64,000 nt of DNA, from the NCBI RefSeq assembly GCF_030272615.1, contig NC_081406.1, forward strand, positions 172,134,361 to 172,198,360, in the 5' to 3' direction. Positions 36,513 to 48,670 of the stretch are shown piece after piece. The translations under genes and the position numbers were made by a program. This DNA comes from Cryptomeria japonica (lineage: Eukaryota > Streptophyta > Pinopsida > Cupressales > Cupressaceae). How positions within the stretch are numbered: the first letter of the stretch is position 1; each line of letters opens with the position of its first letter. The notes beneath the pieces were generated by a model, which did no database searches, had not been told where the DNA came from, and worked only from the letters and a program-made list of their open reading frames with translations.

Positions 36513-39500
36513 TCAAGCAGCCAAAGAAGTGGCAGCTGAGGAAGGAGGATCCGGGTCATCTTTTTTGCCCCATACATCAGCGGGGCTAGGAGTCGGGTTT
36601 GGCATAGACCACTCATCTTCTAGATCTTTTTCAATTTCTCCTTCCTCCTGCCTAGGAGGCGAGATCGCTAGAGCTAGGCGAGGAAACTTGGAGGTGGTGG
36701 CAGAGGGCCACCTAGAATCCGTAGCAACAAGAGGAGAAAAGGCCACAAGAGAAGCAAAGGGCCACCTCGAGGCAGAGCCACACTGTGGCAGAGAAGCCGA
36801 GTAGCATTGCCAATCATCATCTCTCCCACCTGAGGGGCGATGGGGAGGCTGGGACCGTGGGGTTTGAGAGTGATGAGCAGAGGAGCTGTGACCGCGGTGG
36901 CGGCCACGGGGCAGAGTACAGTTGACAGAGACAGAGTCCGACGGTACTCAGGCAATCGCACAAGGGGCATCGCCCTAGTGTTGGAGGAGCTCCTCAAGGT
37001 AGGCCACCTTTTTAGCTTGTACCTGAATCTGCATTAATACATTGTTACATATACAAGATTTAGCATAAAGCGAAACATTAATATCCAAACAGCTGTGAGA
37101 AAAAATAACAACATTTCTATCCTTCCAAAGAGTGTAAAGGATCTCCATTTTGAAAGCATGCCATATCTGGGAGAACTTATAGGGGATTCTAGGCAAATCA
37201 CTTAGAAGATCCATGTGCTAGGAAAATGGCTCAAGCCGAAAAGGCCGAAAAAGTCATGAATCCAACTCCAATATTGCTGAGCTCTTCTACAGAACCAAAA
37301 GATGTGCATAAAAGTTTCTAGATGACCAAAAAAAGGACATCGAGGATCAGGAACTCCCAAATGCTTGAGTCTGGAACCCAAAGGCAAACCTTGAAAAAGA
37401 ACACCAAGCAAAGTGTTCAATCTTAGGTTCGGTGATGGCGGAACAGACAACCAAAAACTTGAATCTCCAGGAAGTATGAGAAGACTGCAAGTACCACCAC
37501 TGATTGAGAATATGAATCATAGGAAAATGAGGAACCAACCAGAGATAACCCATTTTGGGTTTGTAGTTGGTGAAAGGAGTCCAAGGATACCACTTTCAGT
37601 CTTTCCACCAAGGTCTAACAGACCAAATATTGAGCTTATGAAGTAAATTTGAGGGAAGGGCCAAGACCAGAAGGTCATAAGTCTGTTGATCTGACTGAGT
37701 TAGGCGAAAATGGACCTGGAGGTCCTCCCACAATCGGAGGCTCAAAGAAGATATAGAAAAAAGATCCTTAGGGGTTTGAATGCCGTGCTTGTGAAAGCGG
37801 AGAGCACTGACACCCTGAAGTTTTGCCAGAGGTAACCCTTGCACCTAAAAAAGAGGTGACCACTAGAGGTTGTGCTGATTCATGGATAAGTCATCCCGAA
37901 AGCCATCACCAGCCCATCGAAGCCAAGACTTGATAGCTTCCCAAGCACACCAGATACTTTTGACCATAAAAGAACCCTGTATCTAAATAGGTTCTTTCAT
38001 TGTGAGAAAGGTTTGCAAGCCAATCCCCTTCTAGACTGGCTGTTTGGAACGAAAGCTTGAAGAAATGAAATGCCGAAGAAGAATTTTTCAGGCTTCGTCA
38101 CCAGATAAGGCTATGATAACCCATTTAGTACATAAGACCATCCCTTGGTTCTGGGTAGAAATAAGGCCGAGCCCTCTTGACTCCTTGGGGAGACAATAGT
38201 ACTCCCAAGCAACCCTGTGAAAACCATGATGGTCAAACCCAGAGGCCCAAGGAAAGGCCTGCAGAAGTCTTTCCAACTTTATGAAAGAGGCCTTTGAAGG
38301 AGCCCAATATGAGGAGTAGTAGACATGGGTGGCGACCAACACTTTGGAGCAAACTTGGAATTTACCAGCCAAAGAGAGAGGCTTGGTGATCCAGTAGGCA
38401 AGCTTTTTCTTTATTCTGGCTAATACCGCCTTCTAGAGATCCAAAGGCGAAGCTTGGAAGGCAAAAGGAATGCCCAAAAAGTGAAATATTTTTCCATGCT
38501 GAAGCCACTTCCAATCATATTGAAGGATCCAAGGTGGAGCGGGAAGAAAAGATTGCCTATAACATTGCGTCTTGTGCCATTGAATGGTCGAATTGGAAGC
38601 CAAGCAAAAAGTGTTTAGACACTGAAGAGCGGTCTACACATTATCTTCATCCTCAATGAGAGTGAGAAAGGAATCATTTGTAAAGTGGCCATTGATAAGT
38701 TGGGAAGGTGACTTAGGTAGGGAGATACCATAGACATGCCCTCCAGCTATGGCATTAGCAAGTAAGTAACCAAACCCTTCCGTTGCATGAACATATAAAG
38801 CAGGAGCCAGAGGGAATCCCTGGTGAATGGATCTGAAAAGGCCAAAAGTCTCAGACTATCGACCATTAATGGTGATGCAAGCCAAATAACATTCGAACAT
38901 ACTAGATGAATCGGGGACCAAAGCCGAGGGCTTTGAGCATAGCCAAGATAAAAGGCCACTCAATGCGATCATATGCTTTAGCGAAGCCAATCTTAAGAAA
39001 GATTGCCCGCTATTGAGAGAGTTTGGCCCAGTCCATCCCTTCTCAAACAACAACAATATTGTCTAGAATAAACTTGGATTTAATAAATCCAATCTTTTCC
39101 AGGTGGACAATAAGTGACAGGAGATGACGAATCTTGAGGGCCAAAGCTTTGGCAATGATCTTATAAGAGACATTAAGCAAGGTAATAGACCACCAATTGC
39201 AAATGTCCTCTAGGTCCCCAGCCTTAGGGATAAACTTGATGTTTCCCTGGTTAATCATTTTTCCCAAGGAGTGGGAATGAAAAGCTTCCAAATAGACCTT
39301 ATGAAGATCAGGACCAACACAAGGCCAAAGAGCTTTGTAGAATTCATAGAGGAAGCCATCACAACCCGAGGCTTTGTCATCTGCCATAGAAAAGGCGACT
39401 TCTTTGAGATCATCAATGGTCAGTAAGAGATCACAAAAGGTTTGTTGCGTGTTAGAGAGCCATTTGGGAACAACGACTAAGAAATCTTGCTAGGCTTGGG

Positions 39501-40805
39501 TTCTGGCCGGAGAATCTCCTTGTGCTGTGAACACCTTCTCATAATGATGGACAAAGGCTTGCAATATGTCAGGCAATTCGGTGAGAATAGCCTGTCCCTC
39601 TTTTATTTTCTTAATCCCTACAGAGGTATGACGGGAATGTAGAGCCAAGAAGAATTCCTTAGAAGCCCTATTACCCACCTTGAGCAAGTGCAATTTGGCT
39701 TTGATTTGAGCTCCTTTGGCAGAGTGACTATCAACAACTTGTTGCTGATGGCGGAGTTGGGCTAAATGGAGTTGAAGGGTAGAATCAAAGGGATTCAAGG
39801 CTACAGCTTCTGTGGCAGCATATAGAGCTTTGGCGGTCACATCATATGACCGCTTGCGGTAGATGGCGAGTTGCTTACCATAATGTGTAAAAACCTCGCA
39901 GAGTAGGAAATTGCATCATGCCACCACACAATCCAACCAGTGTGATGATGGGGCCTTGGATCTAAATTCCAAATTCTTTGAATGTGGGCCATCATGGACT
40001 GATGGTGTAGGAGAGACGTGTTGAGGTATAATTGAGTTTTGGAAGGACGCTGCCTAGCTGTCTGCCATTCAATGCTAAAATTTATGGGGAAGTGGTCTGA
40101 CAATGTCACATCAACAAGAGGAGTGATGGGAAGATCATGATCTTCAGAGAAAGAGAAAAAATATTTCACAGATGTCATAGCATGATCAATCCTTTTAATA
40201 ATTCTATCAAAGCCAACTCTGAAATTAGACCAAGTGTGCCAAATCCCACCAAGATGGCAATGATTGGTGTTGTGGTCGAAAAGACCCAATTTATTGCGCA
40301 TATAGTACCAAGCTTCTCGTGCACCAACTGTCTAGCAGAAAGGCAAAAATCCATCCTTATCGGAAGCCACCTCAACCATATTGAAGTCCCCACATATGAC
40401 CCAAGTGGTAGGTGGCAGATTATCCGCGATCCATTGCTAGAGGTATGATCTTTCAACCGAATCATTGGGAGCATAAACATTAACGATCCCAACAGAATGA
40501 TTATCAATTGAAAGCAAAACCCAAATGATGCGCTGCATGGTATCAAACCCATGAGAAATAACTACAGAGCACCACCAAGGTGAAAGGAGAGTAACAACTC
40601 CACCTTGACCAACTTCATGCTGGGAAGCAAAAACAAGGCTATCTGGCCAAATAACACGACATGTAGCATTGAGCATGAAACCTGCAATTTTAACTTCCTA
40701 GAGGCAAAGAACATCTAGGCCTACAATACGTTGATGAACATCTTGAACAAAATATTTTCTGGCGAGGTCTGTGAGACCTCAAACATTCCATGAGATGTAA
40801 TTCAT
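36513..40805 (-). pseudogene. LINE ORF2: endonuclease, reverse transcriptase, zf-RVT
   Basis: The start is at ATG 40805 (MNYISWNV). The APE-type endonuclease shows EVK (with a stop before it), VNVYAPNDSVERSYL, VICGDFNMVE (about 40400) and LSDHFPINF (about 40090). Reverse transcriptase follows: IKFIPKAGDLEDICNWWSI (about 39240), FLKIGFAKAYDRIEW (about 38970), and a FTNDSFLTLIEDED box (about 38670) where plant L1 copies usually have FADD. A WAPSKASF...FPWASG region and a zf-RVT zinc-binding stretch (CPFFGHLETFMHIFWFC, about 37330-37280) come next. A Pro/Asp-rich tail (DEWSMPNPTPSPADVWG) ends near 36513. The metal-binding Asp of motif A reads Gly and the D-D box reads N-D, so catalysis would be lost apart from the many stops. 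Confidence 0.88.
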
Positions 40806-40884
40806 GACAAAACCAACATATCTTCCTCGTCCCCAAGAGAGGAGAAGCTATTGCGCAAAAAATCTAGGTCCCCACTAGAGATAA

Positions 40885-41987
40885 CTCACCGTTTTTTTGA
40901 ACAACCATCTAGAATCTCAGCATGCCTTGAAGGGCCGCGAGAGTGGCGTAGAGAGTGTGGAGTAGAAATTGCAGACACAACCTGAGGAGTGCACACCCAA
41001 GGAGGGTGACTAGCACCCTCAGAAGAAGCATTCCCCTATTGAGCAGGGTTTGAAACTGGAGTAGAAGCCGCCTGGGAGGACGGAGACTGTACAGGAAGAT
41101 CTGTCGTCAGTTGAGGACTGAAACCGATGGGAGTCTTTTGGGCTGAAACCGTAGGGGTTTTACCTTTACAAACCACAGTGGTCCATTCATCCTTCTTGGC
41201 TCCCTCCATAGGTCGAGAGCTAGACTCCTTAACAAGGGGTTTTCATTTCAGAGTTGCCAAGGGACAATCCCTGATCTTATGATCTGTCGACTAGCACCGA
41301 TAACAAGTGTTGGGTATGTTCAGATAAAGCACCTTCTAGGTGAAGGTGTTACCTCCCACTTGAATATCAACAGTTTCTTTCAAGTCACGAGAAAGGTTGG
41401 CTTCAATACATACCCTCTTTTGAGGTCGAGCATTAATAAAATGGTTTGGCTCGAGGCAAACAACTTTGCCAACAGACTGAGTAATGGTTTGCATGAAAGA
41501 CCAACAAGACAAAGGAAGACCAGGGAACTCAACCCAGACCAGAACTCACAATTTTTTATCATCTGAGACAGAAAAATCGTGAGACCAATGCTGAAAAACC
41601 AGAAGGGACAACCTAACAGTCCACAGACCATGGGAGAGAATAGCCTCCACATGGGAAGGGTTTGAAAAGCAAAACAAAAAAAACCTTTCATGAGACTTTG
41701 GATGCCATCAAACCTAACTCCATGAGGAGACAAGGCTTTGGTGACCCAATCACGAAGCATGCTTTCAGGAGGGATCCTAGCCACAAAATAACCTATCAAA
41801 GTACATTTTTCAAGCCACAGGCATTGTCAAAATCCTGAACAGGAAGTACAACATTAGGCAAGGACCTACCTCATGAAACACTTTCGGAACAAATTTGCGA
41901 GGGCGTTTGCTCGGGGGCGCCATGAGTGTCCGTTGCAGCAACTCCAGCACCAGCATCAACTGTTGGGCTAAAGTTGACTGGAGCCAT
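40885..41987 (-). pseudogene. LINE ORF1 (DUF4283-type, CCHC knuckle)
   Basis: The start is at ATG 41987 (MAPVNFSPTVDAGAG). After frameshifts, the plant L1 ORF1 N-terminal domain is visible: IGYFVARIPPESMLRDWV, PHGVRFDGIQSLMKGFFCF, then VLVWVEFPGLPL, CLEPNHFINARPQKRVCIEA and VLYLNIPNTCYRC. A CCHC zinc knuckle spans CYRC...H...C (about 41310-41260) with one stop inside. A Ser/Pro-rich tail follows. This is the RNA-binding partner of ORF2 in L1-type elements. Broken by at least two frameshifts and several stops. Confidence 0.8.
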
Positions 41988-42143
41988 AATAAACACAAAA
42001 ATCCCTCAGTAAATGCCGTTTGAAACAAACAAGAAGTAATAGACAACCTCAAACCCTAGCAGAGCTCATTCCTCCATTTCAAAATGAAACTTTTCTCTTT
42101 TCCACACCTTTTTGTTTTGAATTTTTCACATCATTACATTTTT

Positions 42144-42407
42144 ACTAATGTCAATCTATTAAATTGTTACACTAATAATTTGACAAAATAAAATTACAAC
42201 ATTGTCATTTTTGCCGTGGCCAGTACACTGTTAATTAGTTTCCTGGAATACTCACAACCTAATCGTGAGGCACACAAAATTTAGACTTACAAAACGTACA
42301 CTATTTTGATTTCAAATTATCCATAGCAAGATTAAAAGACGGCCTTTACAGCGTTATCACCACACCGTAACTTACAAAATTAATTTAAAGTTTGTGGTTT
42401 GCATTTT
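42144..42407. other. Spacer / likely 3' UTR of the HIPP gene
   Basis: AT-rich sequence between the LINE insertion and the HIPP stop codon at 42410-42408; it should hold the 3' UTR and poly(A) site of that gene. No separate gene seen. Confidence 0.5.
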
Positions 42408-43362
42408 TCAAAGGATAGTGCAGGGCGTGGAATTTTCGCCTGTAACATAATCGTTATAGCCGTAGGCAGGAAGATATATGACTGGCGATGGATTTTCTTC
42501 TGGTGGCTTATTTTCTTCAGGCTTCTTTTCCTCTTCTTTGGCAGGACCCAAGCTCAATAATTCTGTGTACCCAAATCTTCTGAGTTTGTTTGTGACAGAG
42601 ACTGGGTCTGCGGCCCCCTCTATAGTTATTTTGTTCTCTGTCCTGTCTACTGCCACTGAATCCACACCTGCAAAACAAATATTGTTTGTAATAAGTAGAA
42701 GTAATTTTTCAGTGTGTTAGTTCTACAGAGTAGTTTTCTAAATGATTCATATTGCATGAGTAGTATTAGGAACTCATCTTTTATGAGTATAAATTGTTCA
42801 CATATCATTTATTATATTTACATGATGCTTACATGGTGAAAGTATTGCGACTTCTAGAAAAATAATCATTCAATATTCTTTCAATTGAAATCTACTGAAT
42901 CATAGAGTTCCCCACAAGATCAAACTTGTTTGGAGTGCTTAATTATTCAAGTGGATAACAAGATAATTAAGCTTGATTGAGATAAAATTCCTTGATCAAA
43001 CATATTTGAGTTGGAGTAATACATAAGTAGTGACCTCCTTAGAAATCTTAATACTTAGGTAGCGCTACCTAGACACAAGAAGTATTAAGAAAACCATTCA
43101 TACCAAAAAAAATAGATTTACAAAATAATAAATTTGATTCAAAAACTACATAATTAAATTTTAACATAACATATTATTTAAATACTATCCTAAAATATTA
43201 TTCCTTGTAATCCTGCAATAGCCTTCATGGCCCTTTTCTTGCTTTTCTCGTCGTCCATACTTAATTTCAGCACCATTTTCTGCGCAATCAAATTATGGGC
43301 TATTCAATTGTCTTTCAAGAAAGTACTCTAAAATCAAAGGGAAAAATGCATAATACCTTCAT
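42408..43362 (-). CDS. Heavy-metal-associated isoprenylated plant protein (HIPP), three exons
   Basis: Exon 1 is 43362-43357 (Met-Lys, ending in a consensus GT donor). Exon 2 is 43279-43204 (KMVLKLSMDDEKSKKRAMKA...), after the acceptor GCGCAG. Exon 3 is 42667-42408, after the acceptor TTTTGCAG. The 113-residue product has one HMA fold (about residues 2-66), a Lys/Glu/Pro-rich linker, a Tyr-rich stretch and a C-terminal CTIL. CTIL is a CaaX box whose terminal Leu favours geranylgeranylation, giving membrane attachment. The metal-binding CxxC is absent (Met-Asp-Asp there), as in many HIPPs, so metal binding is doubtful. The two-residue first exon and the 77-bp intron 1 match the family's usual structure. 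Intron 2 (43203-42668) begins GA rather than GT; otherwise the frame is intact. HIPPs are linked to metal and stress responses and to interaction with pathogens. Confidence 0.85.
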
Positions 43363-43465
43363 GTTTGAGTGTATAGCCTCTAGCACCTGAAATTTTGAAA
43401 CAAACAAGCTCGTTAGAAACCAATACCAATTGAAACTAAACTTGATTGGGTTTACAGTATTGCAA

Positions 43466-43478
43466 AGTATTTAAGGAA
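43466..43478 (-). promoter_or_regulatory. Possible TATA element of the HIPP gene
   Basis: The minus strand reads CCTTAAATACTTTG about 105 bp upstream of the HIPP ATG and about 65 bp downstream of the 367-bp tandem array. It is a weak TATA variant, proposed by position only. A TTTCAG just before the 5' leader could instead be an acceptor of a leader intron. Confidence 0.35.
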
Positions 43479-43542
43479 GAGCCCATTTGCACGGGTCAAT
43501 CAGGTCAGTCAAGTATAGAAAATTTATGGAAAGATAAAAATA

Positions 43543-45747
43543 GAATAGAAAATTGTAATTTACATTAACTTTGAATGAAAAACATTCTTCAATGCACATA
43601 CGATTAAATGCACATATAATGTATTCGGATAAGCAATATTTAAAATGCGGATGTAATGTAGTCAATGGTGACTTCTTGACATAAAAATCTTCTAAAAATT
43701 TGTCATAGAATTAGAGTTCAAAACACTCTTAAACTCTAGTATGGTATATGAGCTGTAAATTGACACATTGGCGGCATTAATTGGGCAAATTTTTTCTAAA
43801 TTGTCTTTATTTACCAGATTTGGACTGATAAGACGGCAGGGAATGCAGAGAAGTTTCAGTGAATTGACTGATGTTTTCATGTACAGTGGTTGCCTGTATC
43901 ATAAAAAGAGAATAGAAAATTGTAATTTACATTAACTTTGAATGAAAAACATTCTTCAATGCACATACGATTAAATGCACATATAATGTATTCAGATAAA
44001 CAATATTTAAAATGCGGATGTAATGCAGTCAATGGTGACTTCTTGACATAAAAATCTTCTAAAAATTTGTCATAGAATTAGAGTTCAAAACACTCTTAAA
44101 CTCTAGTATGGTATATGAGCTGTAAATTGACACATTGGCGGCATTAATTGAGCAAATTTTTTCTAAATTGTCTTTATTTACCAGATTTGGACTGATAAGA
44201 CGGCAAGGAATGCAGAGAAGTTTCAGTGAATTTACTGATGTTTTCATGTACAGTGGTTGCCTGTATCATAAAAAGAGAATAGAAAATTGTAATTTACATT
44301 AACTTTGAATGAAAAACATTCTTCAATGCACATACGATTAAATGCACATATAATGTATTCGGATAAACAATATTTAAAATGCGGATGTAATGTAGTCAAT
44401 GGTGACTTCTTGACATAAAAATCTTCTAAAAATTTGTCATAGAATTAGAGTTCAAAACACTCTTAAACTCTAGTATGGTATATGAGCTGTAAATTGACAC
44501 ATTGGCGGCATTAATTGGGCAAATTTTTTCTAAATTGTCTTTATTTACCAGATTTGGACTGATAAGACGGCAGGGAATGCAGAGAAGTTTCAGTGAATTG
44601 ACTGATGTTTTCATGTACAGTGGTTGCCTGTATCATAAAAAGAGAATAGAAAATTGTAATTTACATTAACTTTGAATGAAAAACATTCTTCAATGCACAT
44701 ACGATTAAATGCACATATAATGTATTCAGATAAACAATATTTAAAATGCGGATGTAATGTAGTCAATGGTGACTTCTTGACATAAAAATCTTCTAAAAAT
44801 TTGTCATAGAATTAGAGTTCAAAACACTCTTAAACTCTAGTATGGTATATGAGCTGTAAATTGACACATTGGCGGCATTAATTGAGCAAATTTTTTCTAA
44901 ATTGTCTTTATTTACCAGATTTGGACTGATAAGACGGCAAGGAATGCAGAGAAGTTTCAGTGAATTTACTGATGTTTTCATGTACAGTGGTTGCCTGTAT
45001 CATAAAAAGAGAATAGAAAATTGTAATTTACATTAACTTTGAATGAAAAACATTCTTCAATGCACATACGATTAAATGCACATATAATGTATTCGGATAA
45101 ACAATATTTAAAATGCGGATGTAATGTAGTCAATGGTGACTTCTTGACATAAAAATCTTCTAAAAATTTGTCATAGAATTAGAGTTCAAAACACTCTTAA
45201 ACTCTAGTATGGTATATGAGCTGTAAATTGACACATTGGCGGCATTAATTGGGCAAATTTTTTCTAAATTGTCTTTATTTACCAGATTTGGACTGATAAG
45301 ACGGCAGGGAATGCAGAGAAGTTTCAGTGAATTGACTGATGTTTTCATGTACAGTGGTTGCCTGTATCATAAAAAGAGAATAGAAAATTGTAATTTACAT
45401 TAACTTTGAATGAAAAACATTCTTCAATGCACATACGATTAAATGCACATATAATGTATTCAGATAAACAATATTTAAAATGCGGATGTAATGTAGTCAA
45501 TGGTGACTTCTTAACATAAAAATCTTCTATTAGAGTTCAAAACACTCTTAAACTCTAGTATGATATGTGAGCTGTAAATTGACACATTGGCGGCTTTAAT
45601 TGGGCAATTTTTTTCTAAATTGTCTTTATATTTACCAGATTTGGACTGATAAGACGGCAGGGAATGCAGAGAAGTTTCAGTGAATTGACTAATGTTTTCA
45701 TGTGCGGTGGATTCCTTGAAGACTAGTTGTACAGTGGTTGCCCGTAT
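43543..45747. repeat. Six-copy tandem repeat, 367-bp unit, with 734-bp higher-order pattern
   Basis: Units start at 43543, 43910, 44277, 44644, 45011 and 45378. Units 1-5 are nearly identical in length and sequence; unit 6 has small indels and more substitutions. Odd units share ATTGGGCAAA, GGCAGGGAA and GAATTGACTG, while units 2 and 4 share ATTGAGCAAA, GGCAAGGAA and GAATTTACTG, so the array grew by duplication of a two-unit block. Each unit has a 62-codon minus-strand frame without recognisable homology, most likely not a gene. The array ends about 180 bp upstream of the HIPP start codon. Confidence 0.95.
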
Positions 45748-46730
45748 TTTCTTCGCACGTGATGAAAGCAAGGACTTTAAATTGTTTTGCGTTGAAATAA
45801 TGCTAGATTGAAAAGCACTAATGATTAAATAAATATAATTAGGCGACACACTAATAATTGAAATAGTTTAAGTGTTCTTAGGGTTTTACAGGTCATTAAT
45901 GTTTTCGTTGAGCTTTAAAATTAGTTTATAATTTGTAAGATGTCCAATTATATTATTGTTATTAAGTTTCTATCGGTGAGATCAGTATGCTATGTTAATT
46001 TTTATTTAGTTTTGGGTATATATTTTTAGGTTTAGTTAATTGTTTTAGATTTATTTTTATTTGTTTTAGATTTATATATATTTAAGATTTTCTTAGTTTC
46101 ATTTAATTTAAAGTGTTTTAGGATTGATTCAAAATTCAAAATATGAAATCAAAATTTTCAAGTTCACACCCTTTTTTTTAGTCATTGTAGATTGAATTTG
46201 TACAAATTTGTGCAACATATTGTTATGTAGTATTTAAAGATATTATATTAATAATAACATATAGATTGTGAGTTTAATAATATCATTTAGACCACACTTT
46301 GATTTCATCAAGAATTGATAATCATATAGTCCATTTGTATGCCTGTAAATATTATCGCCGAGTCCTTGTTATCAGTCTTGGTAAGTTTGCCATGTCGCCA
46401 TCATCGTCATGACTTGTGAGTATATGTGGCATGGCATGGTTGGTTGATCATTAAGTTATTTTATATGAGTTTCTTGATTAGTGATTCATTTGTTTGACTG
46501 TGTTGAGTGTAGTTACAACCTCATTAGTAATTTTGTGATCCTCAAATTAATAAAATTTAACGATTTTTAATTATTTGCTATTTTCGTGTTATTGACTTTA
46601 TGGTCATTTAGCGATTTTAATTTTTAATTATTCGCTTGCCTTGATTACTTAATTATATTATTTATTTAATATTGGATTTGACTTTATGCAGTTGGAAATT
46701 GAGAAGTCAATTATTTAATTAATCTAGTTG

Positions 46731-46761
<31 letters not shown>

Positions 46762-48655
46762 AATATAAAATAACGTAATTGGAATGACAAAAAGAAAAAA
46801 AGAGGAATAGTTTATAATATTTTGCTTGTTATACTTTTTAAAATTTTTAAATGCCCATTTTTCTATTATGAGAGAATAGATATTAAAAAAAAAAATCCCA
46901 TATAATGAGATTTGAGAATTTGAATATTTTATTCTCCATTATTTTCTTTCTCTCTGGAGAAAAGAAGCTAGGGTTTTCTTTTAGGGGGAAATTCATTCTC
47001 TACACTTGTCTTTGGGGAAATTTTGGTGGTTTTGGAAGGAGGAAGATTGCTAGGAAATTGGAGGAGATTTGGAGAGCTGTAGAAATTTGTGTGGTGAATT
47101 GTTGCTACCCAATTTCTCTTCTCACTAATTGTCTCCAAGAAGAGGTTGGGTTTTATTTCTCCCTTGTTATCTCTTTTCCTTATGAGTTGAAGATGAAATT
47201 TAGGGAGAAAAATATTTGCTTCTTCCCCTTTAAATGTCCAATTTTGATTGCAATCAATGGGTTAAAAATCTGATTTTGTTTTCCATAGGATTGGTTGCAA
47301 GATTTGTTGTTGTTTATCTTTTATTTGTTGGGTATTACTTTCATTTAAATTCTCAGTTTGAGAAAAGAAATTTCTTGTTGATCTGGAAATAAAACAACAA
47401 TAAACTTTCTGATTTTAAAACTAAAATTTAACAAACTCTTGCTTCTCCTCCAGTTGAGAAAATTTTGGAATTGGGACTCCATTTCTCCATTTTGGGTTGA
47501 TGTTGAAACCCCATTTGTTTTTCCAATTCTGTTGTTATTTGAGCTCTGAGATTGTATGACATAAAATATGTTTTTAATCAAAAGTATGGATTAGAAAAAT
47601 TGAATCAAACTTGCAAACTTGCTGTCCACACTGTTTTTTTTTCCTAGATCAACACTCTGTTGCTAATAACTTTCACACCAGACAATATTAAGAAAATCTC
47701 TCCAGTGAGAATGTAGATAATTTAGTTAAAACCAACATATCTAAATTTCATAACGATCCAATGATACAATTACAAGTTATTCCCTTTCTTCCGGGATGGT
47801 ATTTGACTATCATAAAAGAATAAGAAAAAAAAGGCATGTTAAATACATAAAAATAAATAAATATATATTTTGTTTTATTTTAATTTAAATAAATTTGATT
47901 TAGTTTTGGTTAAATCTAAATTGTTAATTTTTAATTATATTTTATTCAATTGTTAAATGTGTTTTATTTAAAATATAAATTATCTTATATAATTTGGTTT
48001 TAGGAAACTATATATATATATATATATATAATGCTAATTTGATGGCCTTATTGTTATTGTTGTTATGTATTGGATAATATTAATTAATAATAGATATTGT
48101 AAAACTTATACTTATACACGTGTGTATGACATTGTAATTGTGGATTGACCATTGAGTCCACCTTTCTCAATTAGAATATTTTTAAGTTTGTGTTTTGCAT
48201 CCAGAGACCGTTTGTGTCATTTTCTTTTTCACTAATGGTTAATGTGAGTTTTGATTTTACTTGCGTATCATGAGATTTACTTGCCCATTTTGATGGTAAG
48301 AAACATGTAGGATAGATGCATGGGAGGAGATTGTGTGTTGTATGTGTTGAGAATTAAGGTTTCTTAACCTTAGAAATTCCAGATTATGTATTTATTATCA
48401 TTTTACATTTTACCATGGTTATTTGGCATTCATGTAATTAAATAATTGTGCTCCAACATAAGGGGCATGGGTTTTATTAGTTGGCACTTTTTCCACATGT
48501 CGCTACCTTAAAAATCAAATTTTAGCTATCAAAAGATGCCCATCAAGTGGTATAATATCTAAGGCCTATTTTAGGGATGTTATGACAAATGAAAGGGCTA
48601 AAAGTGGGGTGAATCATTTTGCATGTGAGAATAATTTATTATGAAATGCATAAGA
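45748..48655. other. AT-rich intergenic sequence with two dinucleotide microsatellites
   Basis: There is no convincing gene. (AT)11 lies at 46739-46760 and (TA)11 at 48009-48030. The stretch 46905-47300 contains CTAGGGTTTTC and GGAGGAAGATTG-like strings reminiscent of the leader-like part of the solo LTR at 3180-3330, so part of this may be an old LTR. The 122-residue open frame at 46905-47273 has no domain. Confidence 0.45.
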
Positions 48656-48670
48656 CAATCCTCACATTTG

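Larger units (their letters stand above)
36368..42128 (-). mobile_element. Near full-length LINE (L1-type non-LTR retrotransposon)
   Basis: On the minus strand this has a 5' leader, ORF1, ORF2 and a 3' end in TCAAAAAATG. It is flanked by a ~15-bp target duplication with one mismatch: CATTATTACATTTTT at 36353-36367 and CATCATTACATTTTT at 42129-42143. Length (about 5.8 kb), ORF order and duplication all fit an L1-type insertion that was not 5'-truncated. Both ORFs are broken by stops and frameshifts. Confidence 0.85.

Noticed and set aside
36367-36804. 145-residue plus-strand frame in a GC-rich patch
   Set aside because: Antisense to the LINE ORF2 tail, whose minus-strand reading (DEWSMPNPTPSPADVWG) makes better sense.
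43692-45348. Five copies of a 62-residue open frame as a tandem gene family
   Set aside because: The frames are a by-product of the 367-bp repeat. There is no domain, the sixth unit breaks the pattern, and the frames differ only where the repeat units differ.
43543-45747. CRISPR-like array
   Set aside because: The units are contiguous 367-bp tandem copies without unique spacers, in a plant-type genome.
46905-47273. 122-residue plus-strand frame with hydrophobic start
   Set aside because: No domain, no coding context and unusual composition; the sequence looks like an LTR leader.
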